Positions 25,089 to 32,379 of a DNA stretch of 64,000 bases are shown here, piece after piece; the stretch's first letter is position 1; every line of letters starts with the position of its first letter. The position numbers and the translations under genes were made by a program. This DNA comes from HGM13010 sp934527315 (lineage in GTDB: Bacteria > Bacillota > Clostridia > Oscillospirales > Oscillospiraceae), in contig CAKTAK010000004.1 in the NCBI GenBank assembly GCA_934527315.1, positions 1 through 64,000 on the forward strand. Reading direction: 5' to 3'. The notes under the pieces are model-generated. The model was not told the origin of the DNA and made no database searches. It was given only the letters and a program-made list of their open reading frames with translations.

Positions 25089-25871
25089 ATGGAAAACATG
25101 ATGAAGGGCAAGAACGTATTTATTACCGGCGGTTCCCGCGGTATCGGTTTTGCCACCGCAAGAGAAATGCTGAAGGAAGGCGCTAACGCAGTTGCTATCT
25201 GCAGCCACTTTGAGGAAACCCGCGAGGCCGCTCTGGCTAAGCTGAACGAGGAGTTCCCCGGCCGCAACATCGTTGGCTACACCTTCGATCTGGCTACCTG
25301 CACCGAGGCTGAAATCGATGCATGCATGAAAGACTTCATTGCTAAGTTCCCCAACGAGGAAGGCAAGCAGCATCTGGACGCTGTCTGCTCCATCGCTGGT
25401 ATCACCCACAACAACACCTGCAAGAACATCCCCGAGGGTCTGTTCGAAGAGGTCGTTCGCGTCAACCTGATCGGCACCTGGTACGTTGACCACTGCGCTT
25501 GCAACATCATGCGCGGCCAGAAGTACGGCGCTATCGTGAACACCGCTTCCATCGCTGGTGTGTACGGCTCCTCCATGGGTGCTGGCTACGGCGCTTCCAA
25601 GGGCGGCGTTGTTGGTCTGACTCGTTCTCTGGGCCGTGAGATGGCTTACTTCAACGTTCGCGTGAACGCTATCTGCCCGGGCGTTGTGAAGACCGACATG
25701 GTTATGAAGGACACCTCCGAGGCTGCTATCAAGTACGTGTGCCAGGGCATTGCTATGCACCGTATGGGCGAGCCCGAAGAGCTGGCTAAGATGTTCGTGT
25801 TCCTGTCCTCCGATGCTTCCAGCTACTGCGAAGCAGGCATCTACCACTGCGACGGCTGGACCACCGGCTGA
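25089..25871 (+). CDS. BaiA-like short-chain dehydrogenase 2
   Basis: The 260-residue SDR has TGGSRGIG near 16-23, Ser in NTASIAG, and Tyr164/Lys168 in YGASK. As in its neighbour, NNAG is replaced by SIAG, followed by ITHNNT. The end of the second strand reads AICSHFEE, without the Asp of gene 1, so cofactor choice may differ. Resemblance to BaiA includes LNEEFPGRNIVGYTFDL. ATG 25089 has GGAGGAAATTCAC before it. Codons are biased towards GCT, GGC, AAC, ATC and CTG like highly expressed genes, more than in gene 1. It has its own promoter and terminator. Confidence 0.8.
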   Translation: MENMMKGKNVFITGGSRGIGFATAREMLKEGANAVAICSHFEETREAALAKLNEEFPGRNIVGYTFDLATCTEAEIDACMKDFIAKFPNEEGKQHLDAVCSIAGITHNNTCKNIPEGLFEEVVRVNLIGTWYVDHCACNIMRGQKYGAIVNTASIAGVYGSSMGAGYGASKGGVVGLTRSLGREMAYFNVRVNAICPGVVKTDMVMKDTSEAAIKYVCQGIAMHRMGEPEELAKMFVFLSSDASSYCEAGIYHCDGWTTG

Positions 25872-25896
25872 TATTGCACTCAATATCGAAATTTTC

Positions 25897-25925
25897 AGGA
25901 CCCGGTTTTACCGGGTCCTTTTTTA
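25897..25925 (+). terminator. Terminator after BaiA-like gene 2
   Basis: The stem AGGACCCGGT / ACCGGGTCCT with a TTT loop is followed by a T-run. Confidence 0.92.
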
Positions 25926-26014
25926 TTGCTTTCAGCCATCTTTAACAATATATTATTTTTGTCAAATGTACAAAATTCACAAAAAATATTGACACTTTTC
26001 TGATTATCTTACTC

Positions 26015-26043
26015 TTGACATTTAGTTGTCAAAAAGGTATCAT
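26015..26043 (+). promoter_or_regulatory. Promoter of CoA-transferase gene 1 with palindromic -35
   Basis: TTGACA (26015-26020), 17 nt, TATCAT (26038-26043). The -35 is the left arm of a perfect inverted repeat TTGACA-TTTAGT-TGTCAA (26015-26032). A further TTGACA lies at 25989 and a TGTCAA near 25958. The leader from the start point to the gene is about 110 nt. Confidence 0.75.
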
Positions 26044-26158
26044 AACATAGTCGGAATCAATTTGGAGAGTGATTCCTCTTACTTGTTAAATTACCGGAGT
26101 TCGTTTCCGGACGAGCTGTGGCTGTTTAAAAGACATATTGAAAGGAAGTTATGTTGTA

Positions 26159-27517
26159 ATGAACGTTAAAGTGATTAACAACGCACTGCATCAGAAATTC
26201 AATGAGTACCCCGGTTTCGGTGTTCTGGAAGGCGTGAAAGTTCTCGTCACCGGCACTAACATCGCTGGCCCCTTCGCAGGCTGCCTGATGGCTGAAATGG
26301 GCGCAAAGGTTGTCCAGGCTGAGGCTCCCAACATCCTGTGCCAGACCCGTGGTACCACCGCTTGGTCTCAGAACCACAGAAACGAATACTCCATCACTCT
26401 GAACACTGCTACCGCTCGCGGCAAAGAAGTGTTCCTGAAGGCTATCGAGTGGGCAGACATCTGGATCGAGGCTGGCCGTCCCGGTGGCTACGAGAAACGC
26501 GGCTTGTCCGACGAAGTGTGCTGGGAGCACAACAAAAAGCTGGCTATTGTCCACGTTTCCGGCTACGGCCAGTTCGGCCCCGCTAAGGACAAGGCTTCCT
26601 ACGACGTTTCCGGCCAGGCAATGGGCGGCTACATGTACATGAACGGTGTCAGCCCCACTTCCGGCATGCTGAAAGTGAACCCCTACCTGTCCGACTACGT
26701 AACCGCTTACAACGCTTGCATCGTGGCTCTGGCTGGCTACATCCATGCTAAGAACTTCGGCGAAGGCGATTCCTGCGACGTTGCTCAGTACGACACCATG
26801 TTCCGTCTGCTGGATAACTACCCCGCAGTGTGGTTCAACAAAGGCTATCCCAAACAGGGCGAGCCCGTTCCCTTCCGTACCGGTAACAAGAGCGACCAGG
26901 CTTGCTGCTTCTCCTTCTATGACACCAAAGACGGCGGCGCAATGTTCGTTGCTATCGTTGGCCAGGGCCCTGTGACCCGCGGCTACCCCATCATCGGCAT
27001 GGGCACCCCCGGTGTCGATCCCGAAATCCCCGCAGCCTGCACCGGTTTCCCCCTGTTCGATCCTCGCGGCCAGAAGGCTGAGGCTCTGATCACCAAGTTC
27101 TGCGCAGAGCGTACCTGCGACGAGCTGGAAGAGATCTTCACCAAGGCCGGCATCCCCTGCCAGAGAGCTTACACCCCCGCTGACATCGAGAAGGATACTC
27201 AGTACGAGGCACGTGAGAACATCGTTGAGTGGGACGACCAGGTGTTCGGACCCATGAAGGGCATTGGCTGCACTAACATCTTCAAGAAACACCCCTCTCA
27301 GATCGTTGCTTCCGCTCCTACCTTCGGCGAGCACAACCGCGAGTTCCTGGAGTCTCTGGGTTACTCCGCAGCAGAGATCGACGAGATGTATGCTAAGAAG
27401 GAAATGGTCACCATGACCGCTGCTGACACCGCTGTCGTGAAGAACCTGGCAGCTTGGGGCTTCTTCTGGGATCCCAAACGTCAGAGCGAGCGTCTGGGTC
27501 TGGAGTTCAAGGGCTAA
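26159..27517 (+). CDS. BaiF/CaiB-like family III CoA-transferase 1
   Basis: The 452-residue enzyme would move CoA between carboxylic acids without ATP cost. Family III marks are the N-terminal NIAGPFAGCLMAEMGAKVV and the catalytic Asp at about 179 in NPYLSDYVTAYN, the position of CaiB Asp169. Long stretches resemble BaiF as remembered: KAIEWADIWIEAGRPGGYEK, VHVSGYGQFG and RGYPIIGMGTPG. CaiB (carnitine) is the alternative. ATG 26159 lies 10 nt after AAAGGAAG. Codon use is strongly biased as in abundant proteins. It has its own promoter and terminator, and a close paralogue follows in tandem. Confidence 0.82.
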   Translation: MNVKVINNALHQKFNEYPGFGVLEGVKVLVTGTNIAGPFAGCLMAEMGAKVVQAEAPNILCQTRGTTAWSQNHRNEYSITLNTATARGKEVFLKAIEWADIWIEAGRPGGYEKRGLSDEVCWEHNKKLAIVHVSGYGQFGPAKDKASYDVSGQAMGGYMYMNGVSPTSGMLKVNPYLSDYVTAYNACIVALAGYIHAKNFGEGDSCDVAQYDTMFRLLDNYPAVWFNKGYPKQGEPVPFRTGNKSDQACCFSFYDTKDGGAMFVAIVGQGPVTRGYPIIGMGTPGVDPEIPAACTGFPLFDPRGQKAEALITKFCAERTCDELEEIFTKAGIPCQRAYTPADIEKDTQYEARENIVEWDDQVFGPMKGIGCTNIFKKHPSQIVASAPTFGEHNREFLESLGYSAAEIDEMYAKKEMVTMTAADTAVVKNLAAWGFFWDPKRQSERLGLEFKG

Positions 27518-27544
27518 TCCTTTCTCCAACCAACAGAATTTTAC

Positions 27545-27577
27545 AAGGACCGCAGTTTTTGCTGCGGTCCTTTTTTT
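27545..27577 (+). terminator. Terminator after CoA-transferase gene 1
   Basis: The stem AAGGACCGCAG / CTGCGGTCCTT with a T-rich loop is followed by a T-run. Confidence 0.92.
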
Positions 27578-27694
27578 GTGTTTCCGGGAACGGACATTTT
27601 CGGGGAAATGTCTGCGTAACCAACATATTGCCATATTCTTAGTTCATACTGCACAAGAATATTTCTGTTTTTTGAGCGGTTTTTGAATTAGTTG

Positions 27695-27723
27695 TTGACA
27701 TTGACATTGAAATAACATATAAT
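27695..27723 (+). promoter_or_regulatory. Consensus promoter of CoA-transferase gene 2
   Basis: A perfect TTGACA (27695-27700), 17 nt and a perfect TATAAT (27718-27723). A second TTGACA abuts the first (27701-27706). The leader end ATTGAAAGGAAGT is shared with CoA-transferase gene 1. The rest of the 265-bp spacer shows nothing else. Confidence 0.85.
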
Positions 27724-27782
27724 CAATACAAGCTTTTGGAAGGAAGCTCTTGCAAAACTTAAATTGAAAGGAAGTCATTGCC

Positions 27783-29147
27783 ATGAAAGTATTCAATAAT
27801 GCTCTGCATCAGGATTTTGCAGCTTACCCCCAGTTCGGTGTCCTCCGCGGCGTAAAAGTTTTTATTACCGCTACTAATATTGCCGGTCCTTTCGCCGGTT
27901 CTCTGATGGCCGAAATGGGCGCACAGGTTCTGCGTGCAGAGCATCCGAAAATTGCCTGCTCCACCCGTGGCACAACTGCTTGCTCTCAGCTGCACAGAAA
28001 CGAGTACTCCATCACTCTGAACGCAGCAACTGCCCGCGGTAAAGAAGTATTTCTGAAGGCAATTGAATGGGCTGATATTTGGATCGAGGCCGGTCGTCCC
28101 GGCGGTTATGAGAAACGCGGTCTGTCCGATGAAGTTTGCTGGGAGCACAACAAAAAGCTCTCCATCGTGCACGTTTCCGGTTATGGTCAGTTTGGTCCTT
28201 ACAAAGACAAGGCTTCCTATGACGTATCTGGCCAGGCAATGGGCGGCTACATGTACATGAACGGCGTGAACCCCACTTCCGGTCCTTTGAAAGTCAACCC
28301 CTATCTGTCTGACTATGTGACTGCATACAACGTATGCATTGCTGCAATGGCAGGCCACATCCACGCACTGAAGTACGGCGAAGGCGACTCCTGCGACGTT
28401 GCTCAGTATGATAACATGTTCCGTCTGCTGGATAACTATCCCGCAGTGTGGTTCAACAAGGGCTATCCCAAAGCAGGCGAGCCCGTTCCCTTCCGCAGCG
28501 GCAACAAGCACGACAGCTCTGCAGGTTTCTCCTTCTACAACACCAAAGACGGCGGCGCAATGTTCGTTGCTATCGTTGGTCAGGGTCCTGTGGAACGCGG
28601 ATTCCCCATCATCGGCATGCCCGCCCCCGGCAGCGGTGAAAAGGTTCCCGGTCTGGACATGGTCGTTGACGCACGTTGCACCGGCTACCCCATCTTCGAT
28701 CCTCGCGGTCAGGTAGAAGAAAAGCTGATCGAGCAGTTCTGCGCAGAGCGCACCTGCGATGAGCTGGAGAAGATCTTCACCGAAGCCGGTATCCCCTGCC
28801 AGAGAGCTTACACGCCCGCTGATATCGAGAAGGATCCTCAGTACGAGGCACGTGAGAACATCGTGGAATGGGACGACCAGGTATTCGGACCCATGAAGGG
28901 CATTGGTTTGACCAACATCTTCAAACGGAACCCCTCCGACATCGTTGCATCTGCACCTCTGTTCGGCGAGCACAACCGCGAGGTTCTGTCTGCTTGGGGC
29001 TTCTCCGATGCTGATATCGACGATATGTACGCTAAGGGCGAGCTGGAAAGCTGGACCGCAGCCGATACCGCACGGAACAAGATGCTGAAAGAGTGGGGCT
29101 TCTTCTGGGATCCCGAGCGTCAGGCAAAGCGCATCGGTCTGGAGTAA
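27783..29147 (+). CDS. BaiF/CaiB-like family III CoA-transferase 2
   Basis: The 454-residue protein is a tandem paralogue of the gene upstream, identical over long blocks such as TARGKEVFLKAIEWADIWIE. Catalytic Asp is at about 177 in NPYLSDYVTAYN. It differs by an insertion of about eight residues near 280 (GSGEKVPGLDMVVDARC), in the region that faces the acyl substrate in family relatives, so substrate choice may differ. Third codon positions differ widely between the two copies while protein is conserved, so the duplication is not recent. It has a consensus promoter and a terminator of its own. Confidence 0.82.
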   Translation: MKVFNNALHQDFAAYPQFGVLRGVKVFITATNIAGPFAGSLMAEMGAQVLRAEHPKIACSTRGTTACSQLHRNEYSITLNAATARGKEVFLKAIEWADIWIEAGRPGGYEKRGLSDEVCWEHNKKLSIVHVSGYGQFGPYKDKASYDVSGQAMGGYMYMNGVNPTSGPLKVNPYLSDYVTAYNVCIAAMAGHIHALKYGEGDSCDVAQYDNMFRLLDNYPAVWFNKGYPKAGEPVPFRSGNKHDSSAGFSFYNTKDGGAMFVAIVGQGPVERGFPIIGMPAPGSGEKVPGLDMVVDARCTGYPIFDPRGQVEEKLIEQFCAERTCDELEKIFTEAGIPCQRAYTPADIEKDPQYEARENIVEWDDQVFGPMKGIGLTNIFKRNPSDIVASAPLFGEHNREVLSAWGFSDADIDDMYAKGELESWTAADTARNKMLKEWGFFWDPERQAKRIGLE

Positions 29148-29188
29148 TTTCCCCTCCGCTGTATCAAACAGTCAACAATTGAATACCA

Positions 29189-29223
29189 AAATTCCCTGCA
29201 GTGCTGCTGCAGGGAATTTTTTT
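29189..29223 (+). terminator. Terminator after CoA-transferase gene 2
   Basis: The perfect stem AAATTCCCTGCAG / CTGCAGGGAATTT with loop TGCTG is followed by seven T residues. Confidence 0.93.
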
Positions 29224-29308
29224 GCCTTCGATGGGGATTTCTCTCTTTTATCATTGTCGAATTTGTGATACAGTAGCACTATTCTCGAAAATTGGAGCTG
29301 TAAGCCGC

Positions 29309-30652
29309 ATGGAACACGATTTGACCTCCGGAAAGGTATTTCCCACGCTGATTTCTTTCTCTATTCCCTACCTCATATCCTATTTTCTCCAAACCCTGTA
29401 CGGTATGGCGGATTTGTTCATCATCGGCCGATTCTGCGCCGTAGAGGCAACCACCGCTGTTTCCATCGGCAGTCAAGTGATGCACATGCTCACGGTCATG
29501 ATTGTGGGCCTTGCTATGGGAACCACCGTAAAAATCGGTCATGCCATCGGCAGCGGCGACCGCAGTGAAGTCAACCGCATCATCGGCAATACGGTTGTTC
29601 TCTTTGCCGGTATCGCCGTGGTTTCTCTGGTGTTGCTGTCGAGGTACGTGCGGCCCATCGTTTCTCTGATGTCCACCCCGGAAGAGGCTGCGGTGGGAAC
29701 GGTAAATTACCTGCTGATTTGTTTCATCGGGATTCCCTTTGTGATGGCATATAATATCATCAGCTCTATTTTCCGCGGGTTGGGCGATTCCAAAACACCT
29801 ATGTACTTCGTGACCATTGCCTGCGTGGTGAATATTCTGCTGGACTATCTGTTCATCGGCGGGTGTGGTCTGGGTCCCGCCGGCGCCGCTTTGGGAACGA
29901 CCCTTGCCCAAGGCGTGAGCGTCATTCTGGCTTTGATTTACATTCGGAAAATGAACAAAATCTCCGGGTTTTCCCGGGCGGATTTCCGCCCCCAAAAGGA
30001 AACGCTCCTGCCCATTTTGCAGGTCGGAATCCCCGTAGCCGCGCAAGACGGATTGATTCAGATTTCCTTCCTCCTCATCACCGTTTTTGCCAACCTCCGC
30101 GGTCTGACCGATGCAGCCGCCGTGGGCATTGTGGAGAAGATTATCAGCTTTCTGTTTTTGATTCCCTCCTCCATGCTCTCCGCTGTATCGGCGCTGGCTG
30201 CTCAGAATATCGGTGCCGGAAAGCATGACAGGGTCCGTTTGACCCTGCAATATGCGCTGTGCATCGCCGTGGGCATGGGCTTTGTTTGGGTGATTCTGAT
30301 GCAATTTGCCGCAGATTCCGCAGTTGCGCTGTTTACCAAAGACCCGACAGCCATTGCCATGGGCGGCGAGTATATGCGGGGCTACGTTTGGGATTGCGTG
30401 TTCGCCGGGATTCATTTCTGCTTTAGCGGATATTTCTGCGCTTACGGAAAATCGTGGATTTCCTTTCTCCAGAACATTCTCTCCATTGTCCTTGCCCGGG
30501 TGCCGTTGGCATGGTATACCGCAAGATTTTGCTTGGACAGCCTTTTTCCCATGGGTCTGGCTGCTCCCGCCGGCTCCCTGCTGTCGGTGGTCGTTTGCCT
30601 GATTGCCTACAAGCTGCTACGGAAGAACTCCCCGGAATTGCAGGGAAAATAA
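29309..30652 (+). CDS. MATE-family multidrug/metabolite exporter
   Basis: The 447-residue protein has twelve predicted membrane segments in two halves. It has typical MATE sequence at the start (FSIPYLISYFLQTLYGMADLFIIGRF region) and in the middle (GDSKTPM, GAALGTTLAQG). Family members export cationic drugs or metabolites with Na+ or H+. ATG 29309 (RMEHDLTSGK start) follows GGAG; frames starting further upstream run into the previous terminator. It follows the CoA-transferases on the same strand but after a terminator, so it is a neighbour rather than an operon member. A role in exporting the island's products is possible. Confidence 0.85.
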   Translation: MEHDLTSGKVFPTLISFSIPYLISYFLQTLYGMADLFIIGRFCAVEATTAVSIGSQVMHMLTVMIVGLAMGTTVKIGHAIGSGDRSEVNRIIGNTVVLFAGIAVVSLVLLSRYVRPIVSLMSTPEEAAVGTVNYLLICFIGIPFVMAYNIISSIFRGLGDSKTPMYFVTIACVVNILLDYLFIGGCGLGPAGAALGTTLAQGVSVILALIYIRKMNKISGFSRADFRPQKETLLPILQVGIPVAAQDGLIQISFLLITVFANLRGLTDAAAVGIVEKIISFLFLIPSSMLSAVSALAAQNIGAGKHDRVRLTLQYALCIAVGMGFVWVILMQFAADSAVALFTKDPTAIAMGGEYMRGYVWDCVFAGIHFCFSGYFCAYGKSWISFLQNILSIVLARVPLAWYTARFCLDSLFPMGLAAPAGSLLSVVVCLIAYKLLRKNSPELQGK

Positions 30653-30668
30653 AAAAAATCCCAACACA

Positions 30669-30708
30669 AAAGCGCCCCGCTTTCTGATACGAAAGCGAGG
30701 CGCTTGTT
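30669..30708. terminator. Hairpin terminator between MATE gene and small minus-strand gene
   Basis: The imperfect stem AGCGCC-CCGCTTTC / GAAAGCG-AGGCGCT has an A-run on the left and a T-rich end on the right, between convergent genes. Confidence 0.75.
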
Positions 30709-30717
30709 CTATTCCGT

Positions 30718-30945
30718 TTACTTTTTCTTCGGCACCGCAACAGCCTGCAATTTCTGATTCACGGTTTCCAACTGTTCCGGGGAGAGATTCCATTGGGGGA
30801 ACTGGCTCAAGGTCGCAAAAGACATCCCCAGCGTCATCTGGAAGGAAGGGGTCCGAAACAGCTTCGGCAGATACTCCTCCAATATGGCGCGGGTCTCCGC
30901 ATTTTCATATAAATCCTTGATTCTGGAATGGACTGAAAAGTTCAT
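30718..30945 (-). CDS. Small helical protein, stand-alone version of an enzyme-tail module
   Basis: The 75 residues read as three to four helices: NAETRAILEEYLPKLF, then MTLGMSFATLSQFPQW, then SPEQLETVNQKLQAV. The pattern resembles a helical module that I have seen at the C-terminus of some Clostridia glycosidases, esterases and ligases. Here it stands alone. ATG 30945 has CGGGAGGCTGTT before it. Function is unknown. The 200 bp upstream to 31143 are AT-rich with no clear element. Confidence 0.55.
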   Translation of the reverse strand: MNFSVHSRIKDLYENAETRAILEEYLPKLFRTPSFQMTLGMSFATLSQFPQWNLSPEQLETVNQKLQAVAVPKKK

Positions 30946-31143
30946 AACAGCCTCCCGTTTTCCTTTTTTACCAGTTCTGAGAATACAAAGATTTTACCAC
31001 TTTGTAACTATTATGTCAACGAATTTTTCCACATTTTTGTGGAAAAGCCGAACGAATTCGTCGCTTTTTCGGCTACTTTCAGCCCTTATCCCCCACTTTT
31101 TCAACATTTTCGCGGAAAACCGTTACAAAGTTTTCAACTTTTA

Positions 31144-32361
31144 TCAAATCAACAAACCGTAACGATTCACCAACGGCAGCAACTCCTCTTCCGACAAGCC
31201 GCCCTCGTACAGCGCCCGACCCTGATACACCCGCAACGCAGCCTCCAACAGGTCTGCGCTGTCGCAAACCAGACACAGCGGTTTGGAAAACAGATACTGC
31301 ACGTCCGCCAATGCGTCCACGTCTTCCCAGCTGTCAACCGCCACAGCCACCATAGGGAATCCGTCCTCCATGGCGTCGGTCAAATCCTCTTCCAACGTGT
31401 CGCTGCACCGGAGCACCGGACCGTGGTCTGCATCTACCGGAAGGCAGAACACCTGCTTTTCCGTGGCAGCGGTGAGCTCGTCCGTATGCATGGGTGCGGG
31501 AGGTACAAATTCCGCCCCCTCCAATGCCCGATTCAGTGCCGCAAGGTGGGTTGCGTCGGTGCCGCAGCAGCCGCCGAAGAATCCCACACCGGCAGCCAAC
31601 ATCTCCGGCACATACGAGGCAAACTTCTCCGGCGGGAAGTTGTAAACCGCTTTTCCCTCCGACATATCCGGCAGACCGGCATTGGGTTTTGCCATCAGTG
31701 GCACCCGGGCAAATTCCCGCAGCCGCTGCACCTGCACCACCATCGTTCCGATATCCGACAGGCAGTTCAAGCCGAAAGCGTCTACCCCCATGCCCTGGAG
31801 CACCGTCAGCGCTGCGGTCACGTCCGTACCGGACAGACTCCGTCCGTTTTCATCGCAGGTAAAGGACACCAAAATGGGTTTATCGGACACGCTGCGCACC
31901 GCCAACACCGCTGCCCGGGCATCGGGCAGGGTCATCATGGTTTCAATCACGAACAAGTCCACCCCCGCTGATGCAAGTCCCGCAGCCTGTTCCGTGTAAA
32001 TATCCACCAATTCTTCAAACGAGGCGGTGCCCATGGGAGAAAGGAACAGTCCCGTGGGCGCAATGTCCCCCGCAATCCATGCGCTGTTTCCCAAAGCCGA
32101 CCGGCTCAAACCCACCAGACGGGCATTGTACTCCTCGGTTTGATTAAATATGCCCCGCTCCTCCAATTTCTGCCGATTGGCGCCGAATGTGGGCGCGTAA
32201 ACAATGCGGCTGCCGGCTGCCACATAACTCTGCTGAATCTCTGCCAGCGCCGCCGGGTGCTCCAACAGCCATTGCTCCGTGCTAATCTCGCCGGTATATC
32301 CCCGGACCTGCGCCGCGGTACCCATGGCGCCGTCCAATAGAACGGGAAAACGCAATTCCAT
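31144..32361 (-). CDS. Homocysteine S-methyltransferase family protein
   Basis: The 405-residue protein has the MetH-N/BHMT barrel. It begins LLDGAMGTAAQ and carries the zinc ligands in GLNC (about 205) and GGCCGT (about 275), so catalysis with a thiol substrate is plausible. The last 110 residues form an extra domain of unknown role. It lacks the folate, B12 and activation domains of full MetH. ATG 32361 follows GGAGGAATC. It lies 18 bp after the RACo-like gene and is co-transcribed with it. In this setting it is a candidate second methyltransferase that takes the methyl group from the corrinoid protein to homocysteine (inference). Confidence 0.82.
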   Translation of the reverse strand: MELRFPVLLDGAMGTAAQVRGYTGEISTEQWLLEHPAALAEIQQSYVAAGSRIVYAPTFGANRQKLEERGIFNQTEEYNARLVGLSRSALGNSAWIAGDIAPTGLFLSPMGTASFEELVDIYTEQAAGLASAGVDLFVIETMMTLPDARAAVLAVRSVSDKPILVSFTCDENGRSLSGTDVTAALTVLQGMGVDAFGLNCLSDIGTMVVQVQRLREFARVPLMAKPNAGLPDMSEGKAVYNFPPEKFASYVPEMLAAGVGFFGGCCGTDATHLAALNRALEGAEFVPPAPMHTDELTAATEKQVFCLPVDADHGPVLRCSDTLEEDLTDAMEDGFPMVAVAVDSWEDVDALADVQYLFSKPLCLVCDSADLLEAALRVYQGRALYEGGLSEEELLPLVNRYGLLI

Positions 32362-32379
32362 GCCTGATTCCTCCAAACT

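Noticed and set aside
20130..29147. A complete bai operon able to 7-alpha-dehydroxylate bile acids
   Set aside because: No enoate reductase, no SnoaL-fold dehydratase and no BaiG-type importer is present in the window, so only part of the pathway can be claimed.
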